Assembly: GCF_003815535.1 (NCBI RefSeq)
Contig: NZ_RPFZ01000001.1
Location: 2,046,001-2,110,000 of the forward strand
DNA: 64,000 nt
Origin: Aurantiacibacter spongiae
Lineage (GTDB): Bacteria; Pseudomonadota; Alphaproteobacteria; Sphingomonadales; Sphingomonadaceae
Direction: 5' to 3'
Translations under genes and position numbers: made by a program
Part shown: piece by piece, positions 54,043 through 63,073 of the stretch
Position numbering within the stretch: the first letter of the stretch is position 1
Layout of the letters: the number at the start of each line of letters is the position of its first letter
The notes under the pieces: generated by a model
The model's database searches: none
What the model saw: only the letters and a program-made list of their open reading frames with translations
What the model was told of the DNA's origin: nothing

Positions 54043-54060
54043 TGTTGCAGTGCAGCAACA
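54043..54060. promoter_or_regulatory. Palindrome TGTTGC-N6-GCAACA upstream of the TonB receptor
   Basis: Six-base arms (54043-54048 and 54055-54060) flank AGTGCA; a TGCA core and TTGC arms recall PhaR-type TGC-rich operators. It lies about 165 bases before the receptor start, so it could control a promoter in the long leader. The regulator is not known. Confidence 0.4.
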
Positions 54061-54225
54061 GCGCGCGATTTTCGTTTCGACGCGGAACCTTTTTGCGGGC
54101 CCCATGAGGAAAAAAGACCGGCGATGACTTTCAACGGTCACAGAAATCGTCTTAGCGCGACGCCGTAGCCGAACACGGCGCAATTCAGAACATCCGAACT
54201 TTCTCACCTAGGGGTCACTTCCGCG

Positions 54226-56706
54226 ATGAAATTCCGTTATCTGCTCGCCACCAGCTTCGCGACCGTTGCGACAGCTGCCATCATGCCGGCAACCGCCTTT
54301 GCTCAGTCGACCGGTTCGACCGATTTCGAGGAAGGCACGATCATCGTGACCGGCGCGCTGAACCGTGACGTCGGCGGGGTGGAGATTCCTGAAACGCCGA
54401 AGGCCAAGCAGGTTCTCGGCGAAGAGATCATCCGACGTCAGCGTCCGGGTCAGACGGTCAACGACATCGTCAACCTGGTCCCCGGCGTCAGCTTCCAGAA
54501 CAACGACCCCTGGGGCTCTTCGGGCGGCGGCTTCACCGTGCGCGGCTTCAGCTCCGATCGCGTCTCCCAGACGCTGGACGGCCTGCCGCTGAACGATAGC
54601 GGCAACTACGCGCTCTACACCAACCAGCAGGTCGACCCCGAGGTGCTGTCCTCGGTCAGCGTGAACCTCGGCAGCACCGACGTCGATAGCCCGACCGCCT
54701 CGGCTGCCGGTGGCACCATCAACATCCGCACACGCGAGCCGAGTGACTTCGCCGCCATCACCGCGACCGGAACCTATGGCGATATCCTGGCCGACGGGGC
54801 CGAGGACACCGCCTATTACCGTGTGTTCGGCATGGTCGATACCGGCGACATCACCGGTCACGGCCTGAAGGCCTTCGGTGCGGTAAGCTACACAACCTAC
54901 GGCGTGCCCTACAACCCGTACGGCCAGATCCGGAAGACGCAGTACAATGCCCGCGTCTGGCAGGACATCGGCACGAACGGCGATTTCGTGTCCATCACCG
55001 GCCACTTCAACAAGAACCGCAACAATTTCGCCGGTTCCGAAAGCCTGTCCGATCTGCTCGCATTCTACGATGGCGACCTGAACAAGGAAGATCGCTTCAC
55101 GCTCTACCAGGGCAGCGGCGAATACCCCTGCACCATCGATTCCAGCACCATCGTCGGGGGTGGCGGCGATCCGGACGTATCCGAGCGCTACGACGACTAC
55201 AACGGGTGCGGCGCGGCCTTCTACCGTCGATACAACCCGTCCGATACGGGCAATATCCGCCTGGCGTCGCTGTTCTCGATCACCGACAACCTCACCTTCA
55301 CCTTCGATCCGTCCTATCAGTACGTGAAGGCGAATGGCGGCGGACCCGACGATCTGCGCGAAGGCTTCTTCGACGGTCTGACCGGGGCGTTCAACGGCGG
55401 CTACTATTTCGGTCGTGACCTGAACGGCGATGGTGACATGCAGGATCGCATCGCCGGCAACGACCCGAGCCAGACCACGACCGATCGGTACGGCATCGTC
55501 GCGAACCTGATCTACGACTTCAACGCCGATCACCGGGCCCGTATCGCCTATACGCTCGATCATGCCCGTCACCGCCAGACCGGGCAGATTGCCGCGATGC
55601 TTGCCAATGGCGAGCCGGTGGACGTGTTCGCGATCGATGCACCGCTGCTCGATGTCTATGGCAACGAGGTCAACAAGCGCGATCGTCTGTCCTACGCCAT
55701 CCTCAACCAGGTTTCGGCGGAATATGCCGGCCATTTCGGCAACCTGACGACCGTTCTGGGTCTGCGCGCGCCGTTCTTCACGCGCGAGCTGAACCAGTAT
55801 TGCTACACCACGTCGGACAATGGCTACGTCGATTGCCCGGCACCCGGACAGGATCTGACGCAGTACGAAGCGGATAACCCCGACTACGTGCCGCCGGTTT
55901 CGCGGACCTACGACTACAACAAGCTGCTTCCCAACATCGGCTTCACTTACGAGTTCGGTAGCGCGATGTCGGCCTTCGGCAACTACGCCAAGGGCTTGTC
56001 GGTTCCCGGCACCGATCCGCTGTACGATTCGCTCTACATCGCGGAGGACCAGCGCGCTCGCCCGGTTCCGGAGACGACCGACAGCTTCGATGCCGGCCTG
56101 CGTTACACCAACGGCCGTATCCAGGCCCAGCTGACCGGCTGGTACACGCAGTACGACAACCGTCTGGCTTCGGCCTTCGATCCGACGGCCCGCAACGGCG
56201 AAGGCGCCGTCGTGTTCCGTAACCTCGGCCGCGTCGACAAGTATGGCGTGGATGGCTCGATCGCCTACCGTCCCACGAACAACACGCTGCTCTATGTTTT
56301 CGGGTCGCTCAACGAATCCGAAATCCAGGACGACGTGGAGACGGAGGACGGCTTCCTCGCCACCGCCGGAAACCGCGAATCCGGTACGCCGGAATACAGC
56401 TTCGGTGGCCGCGGACAGGTTGCCTTCGGCCCGGCCGAGCTCGGTGTTCAGGTGAAGCAGACCGGACCGCGCTTCATCAACGACCTCAACACCGACAAGG
56501 CGCCGTCCTACACGCTGGTCGACCTCGACCTGCGCATCGGCCTCGCCGAGCTCGCCAACGGCACCAACGCCGCGGTTCAGTTCAACGTCACCAACATCTT
56601 CGATGAATACTACATCGGGTATTTCGGTGGTTCGCTGGACGGCTTCCCGTTCGCGCAGATCGGCGCACCGCGTGCCGCCAGCGTCTCGTTGATTCTCGGC
56701 TACTAA
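54226..56706 (+). CDS. TonB-dependent receptor, substrate unknown
   Basis: An 826-residue outer-membrane receptor with signal peptide (ATVATAAIMPATAFAQ), a TonB box (GTIIVTG) and a plug with QTVNDIVNLVPGVSF, GFTVRGFSSDRVSQTLDGLPLND and TASAAGGTINIRTR. The barrel ends in LILGY. Extracellular-type loops have paired cysteines (EYPCT...NGCGA; YCYTT...VDCPA) and an Asp-rich loop DLNGDGDMQD, like a calcium site. No Fur box is visible. It sits among nucleotide enzymes and is followed by a terminator. The base composition matches its neighbours. Confidence 0.92.
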   Translation: MKFRYLLATSFATVATAAIMPATAFAQSTGSTDFEEGTIIVTGALNRDVGGVEIPETPKAKQVLGEEIIRRQRPGQTVNDIVNLVPGVSFQNNDPWGSSGGGFTVRGFSSDRVSQTLDGLPLNDSGNYALYTNQQVDPEVLSSVSVNLGSTDVDSPTASAAGGTINIRTREPSDFAAITATGTYGDILADGAEDTAYYRVFGMVDTGDITGHGLKAFGAVSYTTYGVPYNPYGQIRKTQYNARVWQDIGTNGDFVSITGHFNKNRNNFAGSESLSDLLAFYDGDLNKEDRFTLYQGSGEYPCTIDSSTIVGGGGDPDVSERYDDYNGCGAAFYRRYNPSDTGNIRLASLFSITDNLTFTFDPSYQYVKANGGGPDDLREGFFDGLTGAFNGGYYFGRDLNGDGDMQDRIAGNDPSQTTTDRYGIVANLIYDFNADHRARIAYTLDHARHRQTGQIAAMLANGEPVDVFAIDAPLLDVYGNEVNKRDRLSYAILNQVSAEYAGHFGNLTTVLGLRAPFFTRELNQYCYTTSDNGYVDCPAPGQDLTQYEADNPDYVPPVSRTYDYNKLLPNIGFTYEFGSAMSAFGNYAKGLSVPGTDPLYDSLYIAEDQRARPVPETTDSFDAGLRYTNGRIQAQLTGWYTQYDNRLASAFDPTARNGEGAVVFRNLGRVDKYGVDGSIAYRPTNNTLLYVFGSLNESEIQDDVETEDGFLATAGNRESGTPEYSFGGRGQVAFGPAELGVQVKQTGPRFINDLNTDKAPSYTLVDLDLRIGLAELANGTNAAVQFNVTNIFDEYYIGYFGGSLDGFPFAQIGAPRAASVSLILGY

Positions 56707-56730
56707 TCGAGAGCGGCGATTGCCAAACGA

Positions 56731-56769
56731 AAGGGGCGGCGGCATCAGTCAGATGCCGCCGCCCTTTTC
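56731..56769 (+). terminator. Rho-independent terminator after the TonB receptor
   Basis: A perfect 13-bp stem (56734-56746 with 56752-56764) around loop AGTCA, followed by TTTTCT. The 5'-nucleotidase ATG lies only six to seven bases past the T-run. Confidence 0.92.
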
Positions 56770-56775
56770 TGTTCG

Positions 56776-58476
56776 ATGAGAGAAACCCTCGTGTCGCTTC
56801 ACCAACTTCGTAGCGCGCTTTGCCTGCTGATCGCTTCCGCGCTTGCCGCCTGCGCCTCCTTACCGGTCGAGACCTCGTCGACGCATGTGCAGATACTCGC
56901 GATCAACGATTTTCACGGCAATCTCGAAACGCCCTCCGGCGAAACCCGATTCCTTGAAAACGGCACCGAACGCAGCGTGCGCCTCGGCGGGGCGGCCGCG
57001 CTCGGCGCGACGCTGGACAATCTGCGTAGCGAGGACACGATCACGGTCGCCGCGGGCGACCTGATCGGCGCAAGCCCGCTCGCTTCGGCGCTGTTTCTCG
57101 ACGAACCGACCGTGCGCGTCCTTTCCGAGATCGGACTCGACCTTGCCTCGGTGGGCAATCACGAATTCGACCGGGGCATCGCCGAATTGCGGAGAATGCA
57201 GGACGGTGGTTGCGAAACCCATACGCGGCGCCAGCCTTGCGCGGTCGAACCCTTCGCCGGCGCCGGCTTCACCTATCTCGCCGGAAACGTCGTCGACGAG
57301 GCCGGGACCACGGTGTTTCCCGGTACCGCGATCCGCGACATAGGCGGCGCGCGGATCGGCTTCATCGGCCTGACCCTGCAGGGCACGCCCAATCTCGTCG
57401 CTGATTCCGCTACCGAAGGGTATCGCTTCCTGGACGAGGCGGAGACTGCGAACCGCCTGGCCCGGGAGTTGCGCAGCGCCGGCGCGGACACGGTCGTACT
57501 GCTGCTGCACGAAGGGGCCGATGTCGATCCGCGCTACAATCTGACCGGCTGCCCCGGCCTGTCGGGGGCCGTCGTTCCCATCGTTGAGCGGCTCGATGCG
57601 TCAATCGCGCTGGTTGTATCGGGCCATACACACCAGGCGTATGTGTGCCGCGTTCCCACCGCTGCCGGGGAACAAGTTCTGCTGACTTCGGCCGGCCGCT
57701 ACGGCTCGTTCGTCACCGATATCGAGATGGACGTGGATGCGGCCACGGGCCGCGTGATCGCCCTCGACGCACGCAACGTCCCGGTGGAAGAAAGCGCGGG
57801 ACGAAACGCTGCCGCCGATGCGATCGTGCGCCGCTATGTCGCCGCCGCAGCACCCGTCGCGGACCGTGCGGTGGGCCCGATCGATGTCAGCGCCGAGCGC
57901 GGCGAGGACTGTATCGACAAGCCGGCACAGGATTTCGTCGCCGACGCCTATCTCGCAGCGGCACGCGCGGCCAGCGAGGAACCGGTCGATGTCGCTTTCG
58001 TCAATTCGGGCGGCGTGCGCACCGACCTTTCGGGAGCGGAAGATGGTTTGCTCACCTACGGCGAGATCGCCGCGATGGCTCCGTTCGGCAATGCCATCAT
58101 GGTCGTCGAGATGACGGGCACGAACCTCAGGGCGCTGCTGGAACAGCAATTCTGCGATAACGGACCGGCGAAGATCTGCCAGTCCGTACTGACACCGTCC
58201 GGAAACATGCGTTACGTCGCCGATCTCGACGCGCCGGTAGGGCAGCGGGCCGTCAGCATCGCGTTGGACGGGGAAGCTATCGATCCGGCACGCACGTACC
58301 GCATTGCCACCAACAGCTTCCTTACCGGCGGGGGCGACGGCTTCGGCAAGTTCGGCGAGGCCGAGCAATTGCTCAACGCCGGCTTCGACGTCGACGCACT
58401 CGAAGCCTATGTCGCTGGGGGAAAGGCCTCGGTGCCGGTCTGCGGACGGGTTAGACGCGCGACTGCGCTCGACTAG
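56776..58476 (+). CDS. Lipoprotein 5'-nucleotidase (UshA-like)
   Basis: A bifunctional-type UDP-sugar hydrolase/5'-nucleotidase of 566 residues, membrane-anchored and facing the periplasm. A lipoprotein signal ends at LAAC (Cys about residue 26). The metallophosphatase domain has NDFHGN, GDLIGASPL, VGNHEFDRG and VSGHTHQAYVC; the C-terminal 5_nucleotid_C domain has VNSGGVRTDL, YGEIAAMAPFGN and NSFLTGGGDGFG. The start may be a GTG at 56791. It overlaps the convergent AMP nucleosidase gene by four bases. Confidence 0.93.
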   Translation: MRETLVSLHQLRSALCLLIASALAACASLPVETSSTHVQILAINDFHGNLETPSGETRFLENGTERSVRLGGAAALGATLDNLRSEDTITVAAGDLIGASPLASALFLDEPTVRVLSEIGLDLASVGNHEFDRGIAELRRMQDGGCETHTRRQPCAVEPFAGAGFTYLAGNVVDEAGTTVFPGTAIRDIGGARIGFIGLTLQGTPNLVADSATEGYRFLDEAETANRLARELRSAGADTVVLLLHEGADVDPRYNLTGCPGLSGAVVPIVERLDASIALVVSGHTHQAYVCRVPTAAGEQVLLTSAGRYGSFVTDIEMDVDAATGRVIALDARNVPVEESAGRNAAADAIVRRYVAAAAPVADRAVGPIDVSAERGEDCIDKPAQDFVADAYLAAARAASEEPVDVAFVNSGGVRTDLSGAEDGLLTYGEIAAMAPFGNAIMVVEMTGTNLRALLEQQFCDNGPAKICQSVLTPSGNMRYVADLDAPVGQRAVSIALDGEAIDPARTYRIATNSFLTGGGDGFGKFGEAEQLLNAGFDVDALEAYVAGGKASVPVCGRVRRATALD

Positions 58477-59927
58477 CGCAGCGGCGGCTCGTCGAAACTG
58501 CGCAGTTTGCGACTGTGGAAGTCGTCGCCCTCGCGATTGAGCATTGCGAGCGTTTCGATTCCGATGCGCAGATGTTGGCTGACCGAGCGTTCGTAGAAGC
58601 TGTTGGCCTGACCCGGCAGCTTGATCTCGCCGTGCAACGGTTTGTCCGAAACGCATAGAAGCGTGCCGTAAGGAACGCGGAAGCGATAGCCTTGCGCGGC
58701 GACTGTCGCGCTCTCCATGTCGATGGCGACCGCCCGGCTCTGGTTGAAGCGCAGCGCGGAGCGGGTGAAGTGCAGTTCCCAGTTGCGATCGTCGGTGGTC
58801 ACGACCGTTCCCGTCCGCAACCGCCCCTTCAGCGTCTCCTCGCTGTCTCCCGTCACCGTTCTGGCCGCCCCGAACATCGCAGTCTGTACTTCGGCAATGG
58901 GGGGAATCGGTATCTCGGGCGGAATGGCGGAATCGAGAACGTTGTCATCACGCAGATAGGCGTGCGCCAGCACGTAGTCACCGATCGTCTGGCTGGGTCG
59001 CAACCCGCCGCAGTGTCCGATCATCAGCCACACTTCGGGACGAAGGACGGCGATATGATCGCAGATTGTCTTGGCGTTGGATGGACCGACGCCAATATTG
59101 ACGAGCGTGATACCGGTCCCGTCCCTGGCCATCAGGTGATAGGCGGGCATCTGGTGCTTGCGCCAGGTTCCTGCGGCGATCTGCGCCTTGGCGTCTGCCA
59201 GATCCTCTCGCGTAAGCTTGGCGCCCGGTACCGACAGCCCGACATAGCCGCTATCCCTGTCGTCGAGCGCATTGAGCGCGAAATCGACGAATTCCTCGAC
59301 ATAGCGGATGTAGTTGGTGAACAGCACGTAGCGTTGGAAGTGGCGTGCTGGCGTACCGGTGTAATGTCGTAAACGGGCAAGGCTGAAATCGGTTCGGAGC
59401 GCGTCGAACAGCGCCAGCGGACGGACATCGTCGTTCCCGCCGATCCATGTGCCGTCGGCCACCTCGTCCCCGATCTTGACCAGGTCGGAGGAGGGGAAGT
59501 GGCGCGTCAGTTCCGCACTGCCGACCTCCTGCAAGGCGATCCCCGACCCGTCCAGCACGTACTGATACGGCATCTCGTCAGCCGATCGCTCGACGCGAAC
59601 ATCGACCCGGTAATCGCGTACGATGTGCTCAAGTTGCTCCCGCAGGTACGGGCGGAACAGGGCCGGATCGGCAAAGGAGCTGCGATATGTGCCCGGTGCG
59701 TTCAGACGCGCATAGGAGCGAGGGGGATGCGAAGCAGGTGCCTCGTCCGCGTAGCGCAAGGTGAGGGCGGGATAGGCAAAGGCACCGGAGTGGCGCGCGT
59801 CTGGATCGGGCGGGGTGCGATCGTCCGCGAAGGCGGCAAGCGCCTCCACCAGGTTCGCGCGAGAGCGGTCGTATATGGCTTCCAGATCATCGAGGATGCC
59901 GTCGATATCGTCGACTGTCGTTGTCAT
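58473..59927 (-). CDS. amn: AMP nucleosidase
   Basis: Amn hydrolyses AMP to adenine and ribose 5-phosphate. The product is 484 residues, the length of the E. coli enzyme. The N-terminal Amn domain (about 1-180, YQYVLDGSGIALQEVG) precedes a nucleoside-phosphorylase-like catalytic domain with VNIGVGPSNAKTICDHIA, MIGHCGGLRPSQ, AIDMESATVAAQGYRF and LLCVSDKPLHGEIK. It lies next to the S1/P1 nuclease on the same strand (54 bp gap). Confidence 0.95.
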   Translation of the reverse strand: MTTTVDDIDGILDDLEAIYDRSRANLVEALAAFADDRTPPDPDARHSGAFAYPALTLRYADEAPASHPPRSYARLNAPGTYRSSFADPALFRPYLREQLEHIVRDYRVDVRVERSADEMPYQYVLDGSGIALQEVGSAELTRHFPSSDLVKIGDEVADGTWIGGNDDVRPLALFDALRTDFSLARLRHYTGTPARHFQRYVLFTNYIRYVEEFVDFALNALDDRDSGYVGLSVPGAKLTREDLADAKAQIAAGTWRKHQMPAYHLMARDGTGITLVNIGVGPSNAKTICDHIAVLRPEVWLMIGHCGGLRPSQTIGDYVLAHAYLRDDNVLDSAIPPEIPIPPIAEVQTAMFGAARTVTGDSEETLKGRLRTGTVVTTDDRNWELHFTRSALRFNQSRAVAIDMESATVAAQGYRFRVPYGTLLCVSDKPLHGEIKLPGQANSFYERSVSQHLRIGIETLAMLNREGDDFHSRKLRSFDEPPLR

Positions 59928-59981
59928 GCACCCGCCCTCTGGCGCAATCCGCGGCGAATTACCATCGCCGGATCGGCGAAA

Positions 59982-60818
59982 TCACCTGTCGGATGGCTGG
60001 GCGAAGACATGGTCGAGATAGGCGGCGAGGCGGATACCCGATTGCGCGAGGCGTTGCTCGGCCGTCCCGACCCATTCCCACTGATAATGGTAGGAGAGAA
60101 TCGCGGGCGATTCCTGCGTCCCCATGCCTACGTCTTCTTCCGTACCTGTCATCGGGTAGATGCGGTCGCGCAGGGCGACGCTTTCGGCGATCCAGTCCGC
60201 CGGATCGTAGTCCCACCACGCAACCGCCTGTTCCGGAGAGATGTGTCGCTCCAGCCGGTCCGCGTATTCGGAAAAGGAGAGCTGTTGCCGACGAAGCATC
60301 CCCTCGTCCCATACCCAGTGCAAGTTGGTCGGCTCGTCGAACCAGCTGACGATGAAGTCGTTGCCGCCGCGGTCCGTTCCGTTGCCGGCGTGAAGCGGCA
60401 TGTGAAGATCGGAAACAATGTGAACCACGAAGCGCAACGCCCGCGCCTTGTCCTGCTTGCTGGCTTCCGGATCGCGCAGCGTTGCGGTAAAGCGTTCGAG
60501 AGCGGTTACGGCGTCACCCTCGGGAGGGTGCTCGAGCATGTCGACCGTACGCCCTTCCGGCAGGGTCACATAATGATAGGGGGAGGCGGTTTCCTGCCAG
60601 AAGGGATCGGGATTGGACCGTTCCTCGTCGGGCCACGTGCTGGCCTCCGCCAGCCCCTCCTCGCCGAGGATCATGGCGATCTGGGCACGGGTGTTTCCGT
60701 TGATATTGTCCTGCGCGATGGTTGCCGTGACACGGTGACCGATCGGCCCCCAGGCAAGGGCGGGCCGGGCGACGAGAGCGGAAATGGCGACAAGCGCGAC
60801 AGCGAGGGGTCTGATCAT
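59982..60818 (-). CDS. Secreted S1/P1-type nuclease
   Basis: A zinc nuclease that degrades single-stranded DNA and RNA to 5'-nucleotides. The 278-residue precursor has a signal peptide with cleavage before W23, so the mature protein starts WGPIGHR, where the terminal Trp is a zinc ligand, a hallmark of the family. Other zinc ligands appear in HIVSDLHMPLHAGNGTDRGGND and NLHWVWDEG. The ATG at 60818 is chosen; the frame runs to 60929. It is upstream of amn in transcription. Confidence 0.92.
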   Translation of the reverse strand: MIRPLAVALVAISALVARPALAWGPIGHRVTATIAQDNINGNTRAQIAMILGEEGLAEASTWPDEERSNPDPFWQETASPYHYVTLPEGRTVDMLEHPPEGDAVTALERFTATLRDPEASKQDKARALRFVVHIVSDLHMPLHAGNGTDRGGNDFIVSWFDEPTNLHWVWDEGMLRRQQLSFSEYADRLERHISPEQAVAWWDYDPADWIAESVALRDRIYPMTGTEEDVGMGTQESPAILSYHYQWEWVGTAEQRLAQSGIRLAAYLDHVFAQPSDR

Positions 60819-60893
60819 GGCGGCGCGGGTAATCCGGTTATATGGCATAAACGTGACCTGCGTATCCGAGCAACGACCGGTCGGACGGAAGAA

Positions 60894-60968
60894 TGGTGGG
60901 CGCGGCAAGGATTGAACTTGCGACCCCACCCGTGTGAAGGGTGTGCTCTACCACTGAGCTACGCGCCC
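60894..60968 (-). tRNA. tRNA-Val (anticodon CAC)
   Basis: A full cloverleaf folds on the minus strand: acceptor GGGCGCG/CGCGCCC, D stem GCTC/GAGC, anticodon stem CACCC/GGGTG with loop TTCACAC (anticodon CAC), T stem GCAAG/CTTGC with TTCAATC, discriminator A and an encoded CCA (60894-60896). It reads the Val codon GUG. Confidence 0.96.
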
Positions 60969-61058
60969 GCCGGATATGCTCGCCGCTCGGGCGATTCTTG
61001 GCAGGGGCGGGCGTTTGCCACGGGTGGCCCCGCCTGACAAGATGCCGTCGCGTCTGTC

Positions 61059-62960
61059 TTATCGAAAGGCGGCGAAGAGGTCGAAAAGGTTCCGCCATCC
61101 GACCGGCCCGGACGATCCGCCGGCAGGCGAGGAGGCGGCGGGGAAGGCGGCGCATTCAAGGCAGCGCGCCTGCATGCCTTCCACCGCCATGAATCGGTCG
61201 AAATCGGCCACGACCCGCCTAAGCCGTGCAGTCTCTCGCCGGGCCAGGAAACCCGTCATGTCGCTCGATCCTCTCGCGTTCTCATCGTCCGCAAGCATAC
61301 GAGCGAAGATCGAGCCGAACGGCTCGGCGTCCTCGCCCAGGTAGACTACGTCGTAGCTATCCCCGCCGAGTTCGGCCTCCTTGGCTGCCCAGGAGATAGC
61401 CGCATCAAGATCGCCGAACTGATCGACCAGCCCTAGCTGGCGCGCCGCACCGCCGTCCCACACGCGGCCCTGGCCAAGCTCGTCGGCGCGTTCTGGCGTA
61501 ATGTTGCGCGACTGGGCCACGAGCGCGAGGAACTTGCCATATACGCTCGTGACGCCGGCTTGCAGCACGGTATCGACTTCGGGCGTGAAGCCGGCCAGCA
61601 GGTCGGGCTGGCCCGAAAGACCGGTGGTTCGCACTCCGTCACTGTTGATACCGTAATCGGCGAGCAGACCCTCGAAGCTGGGCAGCACCGCGAAAACCCC
61701 GATTGAACCGGTAAGCGTCTGAGGTTCGGCGAAGATGCGTTGCCCGGCTGTGGACACCCAGTATCCGCCGCTTGCGGCATAATTGCCCATCGAAACCGCC
61801 ACGGGAACGCCCGCTTTGCGATGTCGCATGACAGCGCGCCGGATGGTTTCTGAACCCGTGACCGTTCCGCCGGGCGAATCGACCCGAACGACAAGAGCGT
61901 CCAGATCGTCGTCCAGAGCGTCGTTCAGCAATCGCTCGATCCGCGCCGCTCCGGCCGATCCCGGACCGTCGTCGCCGTCCGATATCTCGCCCGCCACTGT
62001 GATAACGCCTACTTTGCCTTCCTTCCCGAACTCGAGATCATCGTCGATATCGGCAATCCACGGATCGAACCCGGTGGCATTGAAGCTGCCCGGTTCGTTC
62101 GACCATTCGTCAGCACCGACGACCTGTGCGATCCGTTCGCCCCATTCGGCACGCGTGCCGATCCGGTCCGCAAGACCAGCGGCCAGTGCCGCTTCGGCCA
62201 GATCGTTGTTCGATGCCGAAAGCCAGCTATCGATGTCGCTCGTCACGAGATCGATGTTCGCTTCGGGACGCGCGCGGTTCACCCCCGCGCGCCATTCCTG
62301 CCACAGGGTCGCGTAGAGCTGCGACAGGTTCTCCCGCGCCGGTTCGGACATGTTCGTCTCGGTAAACGGTTCGACCGCACTCTTGTACGTACCCACGCGA
62401 TAGACGTTGGCCTTCACGTTGAAGCGATCGAGAGCGCCCTTGTAATAGAGGTTCTCGCCGCCCGGCCCCGTAACGGCGACCCCGCCGAACGGATCGATCC
62501 AGATCTCGTCAGCATGGGCGGCGAGCGCCATGGCATCGTCGCTATAGGCTATACCGTAGGTATAAACGGGCTTCCCGGTTTCGCGGAACCGATCGATGGC
62601 ATCGGCAATTTCCGCCATGTGGACGGCGCCGCCGCCCAGAAAGGTCGACAGGTCAAGCGCCAAAGCGCCGATCCGGTCGTCGCTCGCGCCAGCATCGATG
62701 GCATGCACCAGGTCACGCGCCGCGTACTCGCGCACCGGCACCGATTGCGACAGGATCGCGGAAAGGGGATCGATGGGCGCGACTTCTTCCACCACCGTGC
62801 CGTTGAGGTCGAGGAGAAGCGCGCCTTCTCGCACTATGCCGGGATTGGGACGCGCGCTCAGCACCGTGAACAACGCGGTGAAGAACAGCAACAGCAGTAT
62901 CAGCGCCAGCGCATCCTTGATGCCGACCAGCAAACGCCAGACCTTGCGAGCGAAACCCAT
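61059..62960 (-). CDS. sppA: Signal peptide peptidase SppA (67-kDa form)
   Basis: SppA degrades cleaved signal peptides at the inner membrane. This is the long, two-domain S49 protease (about 633 residues) with an N-terminal transmembrane helix ([15 protein letters not shown]). The catalytic Lys is K193 ([10 protein letters not shown]) in the first half and the Ser is S397 (YAASGGYW) in the second. The start at 62960 (MGFARKVW) is favoured because GGGA lies seven bases upstream; 62966 is an alternative. A C-terminal extension after FARMLADDE is rather long. Divergent from pyrB. Confidence 0.92.
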   Translation of the reverse strand: MGFARKVWRLLVGIKDALALILLLLFFTALFTVLSARPNPGIVREGALLLDLNGTVVEEVAPIDPLSAILSQSVPVREYAARDLVHAIDAGASDDRIGALALDLSTFLGGGAVHMAEIADAIDRFRETGKPVYTYGIAYSDDAMALAAHADEIWIDPFGGVAVTGPGGENLYYKGALDRFNVKANVYRVGTYKSAVEPFTETNMSEPARENLSQLYATLWQEWRAGVNRARPEANIDLVTSDIDSWLSASNNDLAEAALAAGLADRIGTRAEWGERIAQVVGADEWSNEPGSFNATGFDPWIADIDDDLEFGKEGKVGVITVAGEISDGDDGPGSAGAARIERLLNDALDDDLDALVVRVDSPGGTVTGSETIRRAVMRHRKAGVPVAVSMGNYAASGGYWVSTAGQRIFAEPQTLTGSIGVFAVLPSFEGLLADYGINSDGVRTTGLSGQPDLLAGFTPEVDTVLQAGVTSVYGKFLALVAQSRNITPERADELGQGRVWDGGAARQLGLVDQFGDLDAAISWAAKEAELGGDSYDVVYLGEDAEPFGSIFARMLADDENARGSSDMTGFLARRETARLRRVVADFDRFMAVEGMQARCLECAAFPAASSPAGGSSGPVGWRNLFDLFAAFR

Positions 62961-63013
62961 ATTCATATCCCGAGAGTGTAGCCGTGCGGTTTCCCGCTTA
63001 CGGCCTCGCTGCT

Positions 63014-63038
63014 TCAAGCGAAAGAGATAAGCGCTTGA
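63014..63038. promoter_or_regulatory. Inverted repeat in the sppA-pyrB divergent promoter
   Basis: TCAAGCG (63014-63020) and CGCTTGA (63032-63038) are perfect 7-bp arms separated by 11 bases, an overall span of 25 bp. It lies 36-60 bases before the pyrB start and could be an operator for either gene. Confidence 0.45.
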
Positions 63039-63073
63039 GCGATGATCGGTGGTCCGTTAGTGGCGTGGCTTTA

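Noticed and set aside
54131-54153. Pho-box-like sequence before the TonB receptor (GGTCACAGAAATCGTC)
   Set aside because: Only partial agreement with the CTGTCAT tandem; not better than chance. It would have supported a phosphate-starvation role for the receptor.
54226-58476. Receptor and 5'-nucleotidase as one simple operon
   Set aside because: A 13-bp stem terminator separates them, so simple co-transcription is unlikely.
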